Positions 17,019 to 25,282 of a stretch of DNA of 64,000 nucleotides are shown in pieces. The notes beneath the pieces are model-generated. The model searched no databases. It saw nothing but the letters and a program-made list of their open reading frames with translations, and was not told where the DNA came from. This DNA comes from CAWGUU01 sp963825765. GTDB taxonomy: Bacteria; Actinomycetota; Acidimicrobiia; Acidimicrobiales; AC-14. The stretch's first letter is position 1. Each line of letters opens with the position of its first letter. Both the position numbers and the translations under genes were made by a program. Location: contig CAWGUU010000001.1 in the NCBI GenBank assembly GCA_963825765.1, positions 1 through 64,000 on the forward strand. The letters are read 5' to 3'.

Positions 17019-17474
17019 TCAGACCTTCCTCATCACCGGTCGGCCGAAGGCGCTGCTGACCTCGACCTGCGGCTTCTTGCGTCCCCGCTTCTGCCAGACG
17101 GACCACAGGTACACCTGGCCGGCGAGGAAGACGATGTACATCACGGCAGCGACGATGTCGCGCACCGCCTGGTAGTTCACGATGATCTTGCCGCGTCCGC
17201 CGAGGGTGGCAGCGTCGTTGCCCATGACCAGGCCGTCGGTGGAGATGCCCAGCGTGAGCTTGTCGGGGCGCCACAGGAGGTCGGTGTCGGCAAAGGTGAG
17301 CCACTGGTGGGGTACCACGCCGTAGGCGAGCATCATGAGGGAGAAGACGAACGTGCCGCCGATGAACGCCTCACCCCACGTCAGCGGGGTGCCCGGGGGC
17401 CGCCGCTTGCCGACATAGAGACACACGGCGATGCCCACGATCAACATGGCTGTGGAAACCAACAGTGCGACCAT
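17019..17474 (-). CDS. Small membrane protein heading the complex III operon, unknown
   Basis: Not a named family. 151 aa from ATG 17474; this start is preferred over GTG 17480 because GAGGGGAGG lies 5 bases upstream of the ATG. Helices at about 2-21, 37-55 and 107-126 (IVAAVMYIVFLAGQVYLWSVW), with a soluble loop of about 50 residues between the last two. VPHQWL at the end of helix 2 is the only obvious His. The C-terminus is basic. First gene of the supra-operon, directly behind the Rex-type operator. Confidence 0.72.
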   Translation of the reverse strand: MVALLVSTAMLIVGIAVCLYVGKRRPPGTPLTWGEAFIGGTFVFSLMMLAYGVVPHQWLTFADTDLLWRPDKLTLGISTDGLVMGNDAATLGGRGKIIVNYQAVRDIVAAVMYIVFLAGQVYLWSVWQKRGRKKPQVEVSSAFGRPVMRKV

Positions 17475-17486
17475 GGGCACCTCCCC

Positions 17487-17508
17487 TCGTGAACGCGATC
17501 ACATTGTA
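17487..17508 (-). promoter_or_regulatory. Candidate Rex operator overlapping the supra-operon promoter
   Basis: 17487-17504 reads TCGTGAACGCGATCACAT on the plus strand and matches 11 of 14 informative positions of the actinobacterial Rex operator TTGTGAANNNNTTCACAA. It overlaps a minus-strand -10-like TACAAT (17508-17503) and lies just upstream of the Shine-Dalgarno sequence for the 17474 start. The mRNA leader would be very short, and Rex binding would cover the -10. Confidence 0.6.
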
Positions 17509-17685
17509 CTGGGACAGGTAAGACTCGACGATTCGCGGCTTGTCGCCGGTTCTACCACGGAGCTTTGTCCCCGAACACATCGGCGGGCCTTCCGGGTCCG
17601 TCGCCGAACCGGCCCGCGGCCGCGGGCCCGCCGGTTTCGGCCAGGCTTGGCTCTCTCTCTCGTTGACGGCCTACATTCGGAGCGT

Positions 17686-18348
17686 ATGACCGAGGTCCCC
17701 GAGTACCTACTCGAACGCTCACGCGCCCGTAGGGCCGCGCTGGGCCTCGGTGGTGGCGACGCCCCCGCAGACTCAGCGCCCGCCGCCGCGGCGCCGTCGG
17801 GCGCCCCCGTCGCAGGTGGCGACACCCCCGCCGCAGGTGCCGGCGCGCCCGCCGCCTCCGCTTCCAGCGCTCCCGCGCCCTCCGCCGCCCCGACCACCAA
17901 GCCAGCGCCGGCCGAGGCCCTGCCGACCTACGTCGACACCGGCCCGAAGAGCGGTGTCCCGGTGTGGATGATGCCGGTGCTGCTGGTCCTGCCGCTGTGG
18001 GCGATCATCTACATGGGCGCCTTCGCCGAGCAGAGCTCGGCCGGCGGCGAACGTACGGGAGCCCAGGTCTTCGCCGCCAGCTGCGTGACCTGCCACGGCG
18101 CCCAGGGCCAGGGGGGCGTCGGCCCCGCGCTGGCCGGCGGCGAAGGCGTCAAGACCTTCCCCGACGCCGCCGCCCAGATCGAGTTCGTGAAGACCGGCTC
18201 GTCGGCCATCAAGGGCCAGCCCTACGGCGACCCGGGCCGGCCGGGAGGCCAGCGCGTCGCCGCCACCGGCGGCATGCCCGCCTGGAGCGGCCAGCTGACC
18301 GACGCCGAGATCGAGGCGGTCGTGGCGTTCGAGCGCGAGGGGCTCTGA
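17686..18348 (+). CDS. Membrane-anchored mono-haem cytochrome c
   Basis: 220 aa, start ATG 17686 (MTEVPEYLLERSRARRAALG). The N-terminal motif matches the start of the cytochrome b C-terminal subunit at 15655. An Ala/Pro-rich linker follows, then one helix (about 92-108, MMPVLLVLPLWAIIYMGAFA), then a c-type domain with CVTCH (about 126-130) and a Met-ligand candidate in GGMPAWSGQL. It is transcribed away from the bc-nuo operon, sharing a 211-bp intergenic region. Probable electron carrier between the bc complex and oxidase. Overlaps the next gene as CTGA. Confidence 0.85.
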   Translation: MTEVPEYLLERSRARRAALGLGGGDAPADSAPAAAAPSGAPVAGGDTPAAGAGAPAASASSAPAPSAAPTTKPAPAEALPTYVDTGPKSGVPVWMMPVLLVLPLWAIIYMGAFAEQSSAGGERTGAQVFAASCVTCHGAQGQGGVGPALAGGEGVKTFPDAAAQIEFVKTGSSAIKGQPYGDPGRPGGQRVAATGGMPAWSGQLTDAEIEAVVAFEREGL

Positions 18349-19610
18349 CGGACCCGCTCCAGGGAGAGGCGCGCCACCAGGTCCTCGTCGTCGGGGGCGG
18401 GCCCTCCGGGGCAGCCTGCGCCTACTGGCTGGCCGAGGCCGGCCACGACGTGGTGATGGTGGAGAAGAAGCGCTTCCCCCGGGTGAAGACGTGTGGCGAC
18501 GGGCTCACCCCGCGGGCGGTCAAGGAGCTCGACGACATGGGCCTGGCCGACGTGCTGGCCGGCCACCACCGGTTCGAGGGCCTGCGCTCCATCGCCTTCG
18601 GCCGCACGCTGGAGCTGCAGTGGCCCGACCGCCCTGGCTACCCCCGCCACGGCTACGTCATCACCCGCCACGACCTCGACCAGGCCGTGGCCGAGCGGGC
18701 CGAGAAGGCGGGCGCCATGGTGCTCCAGGGCGTCGAGGCCGTCGAGCCGCTGATGGAGGAGGGCGTGCCGCGGGGGGCGGTGGTGAAGGACAAGGCCGAC
18801 GGCAAGCTCCACGAGCTGCGGGCCACCTACACGGTCGTCGCCGACGGGGCCAACTCCCGGTTCGGCCGGGCCCTGGGCACCAAGCGCGACCGGTCCTACC
18901 CGCTGGGCATGGCCATCCGGGGGTATTTCACCTCGCCTCGGTCCGAGGAGCCGTGGATCGAGTCCCACCTGGACATTCGCGACCAGGCGGGGAACGTCCT
19001 GCCCGGCTACGGCTGGATCTTCCCGCTGGGCGACGGGCGGGTGAACGTGGGCATAGGCCTGCTGTCGACGTTCAAGCGATGGAAGTCGGTGAACACGTCG
19101 CACCTGATGGACGCCTTCGTCGACTACGCCCCGGCGTCCTGGGGAATCTCGCCGGAGACGTCGTGCGGGGCGCCCACCGGCGGCAAGCTGCCGATGGGGC
19201 TGGCCGTGGGGCCGTCGGTGGGGGCGACCTGGCTCACGACCGGTGACGCCGCCGGGGCCATCAACCCGTTCAACGGCGAGGGCATCGCCTACGCCTACGA
19301 GACCGGTCGGTACGCGGCCGAGGCGGTCGGCACCGCCCTGTCCACCGGGGACGCCATGGCCCTGCAGGGGTACGAGGACCGGCTCCGGGCCGAGTTCGAC
19401 CTCTACTTCCGCGTGGCCCGGGCCTTCGTGAAGATCATCGGCCATCCCCAGCTCATGCGGATCATGGTCGGCACCGGCATGCGGTCGCGCACGCTCATGG
19501 AGTGGGTGCTGCGCATCATGGCCAACCTGCTGCGGCCCGACGAGCTGGGGGCGGCCGAAGCGGCGTACCGCGCCGTCGCCGCTCTCGCCCGCCTGGCGCC
19601 GGCCCGCTAG
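18345..19610 (+). CDS. Geranylgeranyl reductase-family flavoprotein (probable menaquinone reductase)
   Basis: FAD-dependent oxidoreductase of the geranylgeranyl reductase family, 421 aa. FAD site VLVVGGGPSGAACAYWLAEAG followed by VEKKRFPRVKTCGDGLTPRAV, GANSRFGRALG, and GDAAGAINPFNGEGIAYAYETG. In actinobacteria relatives such as MenJ saturate one isoprene unit of menaquinone, which fits this respiratory setting. No ATG, GTG or TTG precedes the FAD motif in frame; CTG 18345, overlapping the previous stop as CTGA and giving MTDPLQGEARHQVLVVGG, is the only good start. Confidence 0.85.
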   Translation: MTDPLQGEARHQVLVVGGGPSGAACAYWLAEAGHDVVMVEKKRFPRVKTCGDGLTPRAVKELDDMGLADVLAGHHRFEGLRSIAFGRTLELQWPDRPGYPRHGYVITRHDLDQAVAERAEKAGAMVLQGVEAVEPLMEEGVPRGAVVKDKADGKLHELRATYTVVADGANSRFGRALGTKRDRSYPLGMAIRGYFTSPRSEEPWIESHLDIRDQAGNVLPGYGWIFPLGDGRVNVGIGLLSTFKRWKSVNTSHLMDAFVDYAPASWGISPETSCGAPTGGKLPMGLAVGPSVGATWLTTGDAAGAINPFNGEGIAYAYETGRYAAEAVGTALSTGDAMALQGYEDRLRAEFDLYFRVARAFVKIIGHPQLMRIMVGTGMRSRTLMEWVLRIMANLLRPDELGAAEAAYRAVAALARLAPAR

Positions 19611-19639
19611 CGCTCCGGCGCCCGCCCCGGCCTCCCGGC

Positions 19640-19984
19640 GTGATCGAAGTCCCCCGCGCCAGGTTCGAGGAGCTGGTGGCCGACGCCCTCGACAGCATCC
19701 CGGAGGTCCTGGGCAAGCTGATGGACAACGTCTGGGTGGCGGTCGAGGAGCGCTCCCGCGACGAGGATCTGCTCGGGCTGTACGAGGGGGTGCCGCTCAC
19801 CGAGCGGGAGGCCTACGGGGGGATGGTGCTGCCCGACCGCATCACGATCTACCGTCGCCCCACCTGTGAGATGTGCGAGACGGAGGACGAGGTGGTCGAG
19901 ACGGTGCGGGACACAGTGATCCACGAAGTGGCCCACCACTTCGGCATCGACGACGACCGCCTGGACGAGTTGGGTTGGGCATGA
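19640..19984 (+). CDS. Zincin-type metallopeptidase family protein
   Basis: 114 aa, start GTG 19640 (VIEVPRARFEELVADALDSIP). The zinc-binding motif HEVAHHFGIDDDRL (about residues 98-111) fits HExxHxxGxxD of the small actinobacterial minigluzincin-like family. PDRITIYRRPTCEMC is the usual preceding strand. The protein is cytoplasmic by sequence and its substrate is unknown. Its stop overlaps the ATG of the next gene. Confidence 0.85.
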   Translation: MIEVPRARFEELVADALDSIPEVLGKLMDNVWVAVEERSRDEDLLGLYEGVPLTEREAYGGMVLPDRITIYRRPTCEMCETEDEVVETVRDTVIHEVAHHFGIDDDRLDELGWA

Positions 19985-20601
19985 GCGCCAGGGGCGGGGG
20001 CAAGGCCGCAGAGGAGCTCGAGGGGATAGAGAAGGTTCTGCACTTCGGTGAGACCGTGCTGTACGCCTTCGCCGCCGCGGTCCTGCTGGTGGGGGCCGCC
20101 GCGACGCTGGGCTCGATCGGCTACCACCTGGTCAAGGAGCTGGGTGACGGGGTGGAGCACTCCGTGGCCGAGGCCCTGGACGGGCTGCTTCTCGTCTTCA
20201 TCCTCCTGGAGCTGCTCGCCGCCGTCCGGCAGATCATGGACGAGCACAGGCTGGTGGCCGAGCCGTTCCTGATCGTCGGCATGCTGGCGTCGATCAAGGA
20301 GATCGTGGTGTTGGCCCTCGTCGCCCAGGAAGAGCTGGGCAAGCCGGGACAGGAGTTCGAGAACGCCATGACCGAGATCGGCGTGCTGGCGGGGGTCATC
20401 CTCCTCCTTGCCATCGCCATGTACCTGGTGCGGCGGAAGGAGCGGGAGCCGGAGGAGGAGAAGGACCACGCCGGGGCCCCGAATCAGTCGGACCAGCAGG
20501 AGGCGGCCCAGAAGGAGTCGGCCCAGAAGGAGTCGGCCCAGAAGGAGTCGGCCCAGAAGGAGTCGGCCCAGCAGGAGCCGGACCAGAACGCACGGGCCTA
20601 G
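19981..20601 (+). CDS. PsiE-like membrane protein with C-terminal repeats
   Basis: 206 aa, start ATG 19981 overlapping the previous stop (ATGA). Four hydrophobic helices between about 20 and 150 with the pattern VEHSVAEALDGLLLVFILLELLAAV and EPFLIVGMLASIKEIVVLAL resemble the phosphate-starvation-inducible PsiE family. The C-terminal 50 residues are hydrophilic and built from KESAQ pentapeptides encoded by a 15-bp tandem repeat. Biochemical role unknown. One base separates its stop from the convergent hemL stop. Confidence 0.75.
   Translation: MSARGGGKAAEELEGIEKVLHFGETVLYAFAAAVLLVGAAATLGSIGYHLVKELGDGVEHSVAEALDGLLLVFILLELLAAVRQIMDEHRLVAEPFLIVGMLASIKEIVVLALVAQEELGKPGQEFENAMTEIGVLAGVILLLAIAMYLVRRKEREPEEEKDHAGAPNQSDQQEAAQKESAQKESAQKESAQKESAQQEPDQNARA
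20491..20580 (+). repeat. 15-bp tandem repeat in the PsiE-like C-terminus
   Basis: Four identical units of GCCCAGAAGGAGTCG at 20506-20565 are flanked by degenerate copies at 20491-20505 and 20566-20580. The period is a multiple of three, so the protein gains Ala-Gln-Lys-Glu-Ser repeats without loss of frame. Confidence 0.9.
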
Positions 20602-20602
20602 C

Positions 20603-21859
20603 TCAGGTTGTCGCCCGTGCGGCGGCCGCGGCGAGATCGGCGGTTCGCTCCAGTTCGTTCTTGGTGTGGGCCAGGCTCGGGAAGAGCGCCTCGAACGGGC
20701 TGGGCGCCAGAGCTACGCCCCGGTCGAGCATCTGGTGGAAGAACCGGGCGTAGCGGGCGCCGTCCGCCGCTTTGGCCGACTGGTAGTCGTGGGGCGCGAC
20801 CTCGGCGAAGAAGAGCCCCATGAGAGGGCCCACGACGGGCACCTGCACGGCCAGCCCGGCCTCGGAGATGACGTCGGTGAGCCAGGCGCCGAGCTCGGCG
20901 GCGCGTCCTTCGAGCTGGGTGTAGGAACCCTCGTCGAGCAGCTCCAGCACGGCGAGCCCGGCGGCGGTGGCGAGCGGGTTCCCCGACAGCGTGCCGGCCT
21001 GGTAGACGGGGCCCTCGGGCGCCAGCACCGACATGACGTCGGCCCGGCCACCGAAGGCGGCCAGGGGAAGCCCGCCGCCGATGACCTTTCCCATGCAGGT
21101 CAGGTCGGGTGTGACGCCGAACCGGCCCTGGGCACCGCCCAGGCCGAGCCGGAATCCGGTGATGACCTCGTCGAAGACCAAGAGGGCGCCGGCGGCGTCG
21201 CAGGCCTGTCGTAGGCCCTCGAGGAAGCCGGGCGCCGGGGCCACCAGACCCATGTTGGCGGCCACCGGCTCGACGATCACGCAGGCCACGTCGTCGCCGA
21301 CGTCCGGCACCACGTTGTAGGGGACGACGACGGTGTCGGCCACGGCGGCCTTGGGGACGCCCGCCGACCCTGGCAGGCCCAGCGTGGCGAGGCCGCTGCC
21401 GCCGGCCGCCAGGAGGGTGTCGGAGTGCCCGTGGTAGCAGCCGTCGAACACGACGACCCGGTCCCGGCCGGTGAAACCCCTCGCCACCCGCACCGCGGTC
21501 ATGGCCGCCTCCGTGCCGCTGTTGACAAGGCGGACCCGCTGGCAGGACGGCATGCGCTCGCGGATGGCCTCGGCCAGCAGCACCTCCCGCTCGGTGGGCG
21601 CCCCGAACGACGTGCCGTCGGCTGCCGCCCGCTGGACCGCCTCCACCACGTGGGGGTGGGCGTGGCCGAGGATCGAGGCGCCCCACGACTGGACGTAGTC
21701 GGTGTAGCGCCGCCCGGCGACGTCCCAGACGTAGGCGCCCTCGGCCCGGGCCACGAAGTACGGCGTGCCGCCCACCTTGCCGAAGGCCCGGACGGGCGAG
21801 TCGACCCCGCCGGGGATCACGTCGCAGGCCCGACGGTACAGCTCCTCGTTGGTGCTCAA
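20603..21859 (-). CDS. hemL: Glutamate-1-semialdehyde 2,1-aminomutase
   Basis: PLP enzyme converting glutamate-1-semialdehyde to 5-aminolevulinate in the C5 haem pathway, 418 aa. Motifs: IPGGVDSPVRAF near the N-terminus, NSGTEAAMTAVRVARGFTGR, FDGCYHGH, FDEVITGFRLGLGGAQ, and the PLP lysine in MGKVIGGGLPLAAFGG. Start ATG 21859. Last gene of the rex-hem operon, 24 bp after hemB. Confidence 0.96.
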   Translation of the reverse strand: MSTNEELYRRACDVIPGGVDSPVRAFGKVGGTPYFVARAEGAYVWDVAGRRYTDYVQSWGASILGHAHPHVVEAVQRAAADGTSFGAPTEREVLLAEAIRERMPSCQRVRLVNSGTEAAMTAVRVARGFTGRDRVVVFDGCYHGHSDTLLAAGGSGLATLGLPGSAGVPKAAVADTVVVPYNVVPDVGDDVACVIVEPVAANMGLVAPAPGFLEGLRQACDAAGALLVFDEVITGFRLGLGGAQGRFGVTPDLTCMGKVIGGGLPLAAFGGRADVMSVLAPEGPVYQAGTLSGNPLATAAGLAVLELLDEGSYTQLEGRAAELGAWLTDVISEAGLAVQVPVVGPLMGLFFAEVAPHDYQSAKAADGARYARFFHQMLDRGVALAPSPFEALFPSLAHTKNELERTADLAAAAARATT

Positions 21860-21883
21860 GGTGTGCCCGTCACGATGTGACGG

Positions 21884-22867
21884 TCAAAGGGCTTGAACGA
21901 CGTCGGCCGCGAAGTAGGTCACGACGATGTCGGCGCCGGCCCGCTTGATCGCCACCAGCTGCTCGAGGGCCACCGCGGTGGCGTCGACCCACCCCCGCTC
22001 GGCCGCGGCCCGGATCATCGAGTACTCGCCGGACACGTGGTAGGCGGCGACGGGGACGTCGAACCGGGCCTGCACGGCGGCGACGACGTCGAGGTAGGGG
22101 ACCGCGGGTTTCACCATGACGATGTCGGCGCCCTCGGCCACGTCGAGAGCCACCTCGGCCAACGCCTCGCGACGGTTGCCGCCGTCCTGCTGGTACGCCT
22201 TGCGGTCGCCGCCGCCGGCGATCTGGACGTCGACCGCGTCCCGGAAGGGCCCGTAGTAGGCGGAGGCGAACTTGGCCGCGTAGGCCATGATCGCCGTCTG
22301 GTCGTGGCCGTGGCCGTCGAGGGCGGCGCGGATGGCGGCGACCTGGCCGTCCATCATCCCGGAGGGTGCCACCACGTCGGCCCCGGCGTCGGCCTGGGCC
22401 ACCGCCACCCGGGTGTAGCGCTCGACCGTGGCGTCGTTGTCGACGGTGCCGTCGGCCGCCAGCAGGCCGCAGTGGCCGTGGTCGGTGTACTCGTCGAGGC
22501 ACAGGTCGGCCATGACGACGAGCTGGTCGCCCACCTCGTCCCTCACGTCGCGCAGGCCGACCTGGGCGATGCCGTACTCGGCCCACGCCTGAGAGCCTTC
22601 GGGGTCCTTGTGCCCGGGCTTGGGCACCCCGAACAGGAGGATCCCCGGGATGCCCAGGTCGGCGAGGGCCCGGACCTCTTTGCGCAGGCTCTCCCGCGTG
22701 TGCTGCACCACGCCCGGCATGGACGGGATCGGCGCAGGCTCGTCGATGCCGTCGCGCAGGAAGAGGGGCGCGACCAGGTCGTCGGGGTGCAGCCGGGTCT
22801 CGGCCACCAGGCGCCGCAGGGCGGGGGTGCGCCGCAGCCGCCGCAGCCGCCGGGCGGGGAAGCTCAT
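21884..22867 (-). CDS. hemB: Delta-aminolevulinic acid dehydratase (porphobilinogen synthase)
   Basis: Condenses two 5-aminolevulinates to porphobilinogen, 327 aa. Active-site lysines lie in YAAKFASAYYGPFRDA and VMVKPAVPYLD. The metal-binding segment is MADLCLDEYTDHGHCGLL, which keeps two of the three cysteines of the zinc type, with Asp at other positions, so the metal preference is not certain. Overlaps the upstream cobA-hemD gene by 4 bp (ATGA). Confidence 0.96.
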   Translation of the reverse strand: MSFPARRLRRLRRTPALRRLVAETRLHPDDLVAPLFLRDGIDEPAPIPSMPGVVQHTRESLRKEVRALADLGIPGILLFGVPKPGHKDPEGSQAWAEYGIAQVGLRDVRDEVGDQLVVMADLCLDEYTDHGHCGLLAADGTVDNDATVERYTRVAVAQADAGADVVAPSGMMDGQVAAIRAALDGHGHDQTAIMAYAAKFASAYYGPFRDAVDVQIAGGGDRKAYQQDGGNRREALAEVALDVAEGADIVMVKPAVPYLDVVAAVQARFDVPVAAYHVSGEYSMIRAAAERGWVDATAVALEQLVAIKRAGADIVVTYFAADVVQAL

Positions 22868-24369
22868 CCGTCGGATTCTACGTTCTGCTCGCGATGTACC
22901 CCGCTATGACCGGGAGTTGCGCGAGCAGAAAAGCAGGTGGCGAGCGCGGCGACCAGGCCGTCGAGGGTGTGGTCGGCGGCCACCACCTCGACGGTGAGGC
23001 CGGCGGCCTCGGCCGCGGCGGCGGTGATGGGGCCGATGCAGACGACGATCGCGGGCACGGCGTCGGAGCCGGCGGCGGCGAGGAAGGCGTCGACGGTGGA
23101 TGCCGACGTGAAGGCGATGGCGTCGGCCTTGGCCGCGGCGGCAACGGCGTCGGGCGACGGCGTGGTGGGGCGGGTGCGGTAGGCGTGCACGACCTCGACG
23201 GCCCACCCCTTGGCCTCGAGGCCACGGGCGAGGACGTCGCGTGCGCCGGCGGCCTGCGGCAGGAGGGCCAGGCCCGGGCCGGCCGGGAAGGCGGCGACCA
23301 GGCCCTCGGCCAGTGACCGCTCGGGCACCAGGTCGGCGACGATGCCGGCCGCAGCCAGGGCGGCGGCGGTGCCCGGCCCGACGGCGGCCACGCGGGTGTA
23401 GGCCCCGAAGGCGCGGGAGTCGGGCAGGCAGGCCAGGAACCGGTCCACGGCGTTGGTCGACGTGAAGCACACCCAGTCGAACCGGCGCACCTGGCCGGCG
23501 GCGTGCCGGAGGGCGGTGCCGCCGTCGTCGGGGTCGGCGATTTCGACGGTGGGGACCTCCACCGGTTCCGCGCCCACGCGCCGCAGGCGGTCCGACAGGG
23601 CGGGGGCCTGGTGGCGGGCGCGGGTGACGACGACCCGCCGCCCGAACAGCGGGCGGGATTCGAACCACCGCAGGTCGAGCCCGGCCACCTTGCCGATGAC
23701 CAGGGTGACCGGCGGCTCCAGCTCGCAGCGGTGCAGGTCGGCCAGCGTGGTCCGCACCGTGCGCTGGTCGGGACGGGTGCCCCACCGTACCGCCGCCACC
23801 GGCGTGGACGGTGCCAGGCCTCCGGCCATGAGACGGGCCGCGATCTCGGCCCGGTGGGCGACGCCCATCAGCACCACGAGGGTGTCGCCGACCTTGGCCA
23901 GGCCCTCCCAGTTGATGTCGTGGTCGACGGCGTGGCGGCTGTGGCCGGTGACCACGGTGAACGACGTCGACAGCCCGCGGTGGGTGACCGGGACGCCGGC
24001 GTAGGCGGGGACGCCCACCGCCGACGACACGCCGGGGACGACCTCGAACGGCACGCCCGCCGCGAGCAGGGCGGCGGCCTCCTCGCCACCCCGGCCGAAG
24101 ACGAAGGGGTCGCCGCCCTTGAGCCGGACGACCTCCTGGCCGGCCGCGCCCCGCTCGACCAGGAGGGCGTTGATGGCGTCCTGGTGGACCGGGCCGCCCG
24201 GGGACTTCCCCACGTCGATGCGCTCGGCGGCGGGAGGAGCCAGGTCGAGCAGGGACGCCTCGGCCAGGCGGTCGTGGACGACGACGTCGGCCCGACCCAG
24301 CACCTCCGCGCCTCGGACGGTCAGCAGTCCCGGGTCGCCCGGGCCGGCGCCCACCAGGTAGACGGTCAT
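22864..24369 (-). CDS. cobA-hemD: Uroporphyrinogen-III C-methyltransferase / uroporphyrinogen-III synthase fusion
   Basis: Bifunctional enzyme, 501 aa. Residues 1-240 are the SAM-dependent methyltransferase making precorrin-2 (VYLVGAGPGDPGLLTVRGAEVL, VVRLKGGDPFVFGRGGEE, GVPVTHRGLS). Residues about 250-480 are a HemD-type synthase that closes the uroporphyrinogen ring (VVVTRARHQAPALSDRLRRVGAEPVEVPT, FTSTNAVDRFL, FTSASTVDAFL). It supplies both haem and sirohaem/cobalamin branches. Start ATG 24369; the frame upstream has no conserved sequence. The fusion is common in actinobacteria. Confidence 0.94.
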   Translation of the reverse strand: MTVYLVGAGPGDPGLLTVRGAEVLGRADVVVHDRLAEASLLDLAPPAAERIDVGKSPGGPVHQDAINALLVERGAAGQEVVRLKGGDPFVFGRGGEEAAALLAAGVPFEVVPGVSSAVGVPAYAGVPVTHRGLSTSFTVVTGHSRHAVDHDINWEGLAKVGDTLVVLMGVAHRAEIAARLMAGGLAPSTPVAAVRWGTRPDQRTVRTTLADLHRCELEPPVTLVIGKVAGLDLRWFESRPLFGRRVVVTRARHQAPALSDRLRRVGAEPVEVPTVEIADPDDGGTALRHAAGQVRRFDWVCFTSTNAVDRFLACLPDSRAFGAYTRVAAVGPGTAAALAAAGIVADLVPERSLAEGLVAAFPAGPGLALLPQAAGARDVLARGLEAKGWAVEVVHAYRTRPTTPSPDAVAAAAKADAIAFTSASTVDAFLAAAGSDAVPAIVVCIGPITAAAAEAAGLTVEVVAADHTLDGLVAALATCFSARATPGHSGVHREQNVESDG

Positions 24370-24385
24370 CTGTGCACCATCCGGC

Positions 24386-25282
24386 TCACAGCCCGGCGGC
24401 GGCGTCCAGGAGCATGGTGCCGCCGGCGTCGTCGAGCAGGTGGCGGGCCACCTTCCGGCCGAGTTCAACGGGGTCGTCGCCCTCGTCGCGGTGGCGCAGG
24501 ACGACGCGCCCGTCGCCCGTCGCCACCATCGCCTCCAGGTGGATGCCGCCTTCGGGGTCGACGGTCGCGTAGGCCCCGACGGGCAGGTCACAGCTGCCAC
24601 CGACCTCCCGCAGGAAGGCGCGTTCCGCCTCGACGGCCAGGCGCGAAAGCCGATGGTCGAGGTCGGCCAGCAGGGCGAGGGTGTCGTCGTCGGCCTCCCG
24701 GCATTCCACCGCCAGGGCCCCCTGGGCCACCTGGGGGAGCATGACGTGGGGCTCGAGAACCTCTGTCATCCGGTCGGCCCGGCCCAGGCGGTGGAGGGCG
24801 GCGGCGGCCACCACGATGGCGTCGAAGCCGTCCGCCTTGGCCAGCCTGGTCTCCATGTTGCCGCGGAGGCCGGCGAAGGTGAGGTCCGGCCGCAGCCAGG
24901 CCAGCTGGGCCCGGCGGCGCACCGAGCCGGTGGCGACCCGGGCGCCCGCCGGCAGGCCGTCGAGGGTGCAGCCCACCAGGGCGTCACGGGGGTCGGCCCG
25001 CTCGGGGACGGCGCCGATGACGAGGCCGGGCGTGGGGGCCGACGGTAGGTCCTTGGCCGAGTGCACGGCGATGTCGGCCCGCCCGTCGAGCACCGCCGCC
25101 TGCACTTCTTTGACGAACACGCCCTGGCCCCCGATGGTCGAGATGGGAGCGTCGGTCACCCGGTCACCCACCGTCTCCACCACGACCAGCTCCACGTCGA
25201 TGCCGAGCAGATCCGCCACCCGGCGGGTCTGGGTCAGGGCCAGCGTGCTCCCCCGTGTCGCCGCCCGCAGCGGCGGGCTCAC
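24386..25282 (-). CDS. hemC: Hydroxymethylbilane synthase (porphobilinogen deaminase)
   Basis: Polymerises four porphobilinogens, 298 aa. Start GTG 25282 overlapping the hemA stop (GTGA). Motifs: AATRGSTLALTQTRRVAD, HSAKDLPSAPTPGL, GLPAGARVATGSVRRRAQL, GNMETRLAK, and the dipyrromethane-cofactor cysteine in REVGGSCDLPVGAYA. Normal length. Confidence 0.96.
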   Translation of the reverse strand: MSPPLRAATRGSTLALTQTRRVADLLGIDVELVVVETVGDRVTDAPISTIGGQGVFVKEVQAAVLDGRADIAVHSAKDLPSAPTPGLVIGAVPERADPRDALVGCTLDGLPAGARVATGSVRRRAQLAWLRPDLTFAGLRGNMETRLAKADGFDAIVVAAAALHRLGRADRMTEVLEPHVMLPQVAQGALAVECREADDDTLALLADLDHRLSRLAVEAERAFLREVGGSCDLPVGAYATVDPEGGIHLEAMVATGDGRVVLRHRDEGDDPVELGRKVARHLLDDAGGTMLLDAAAGL

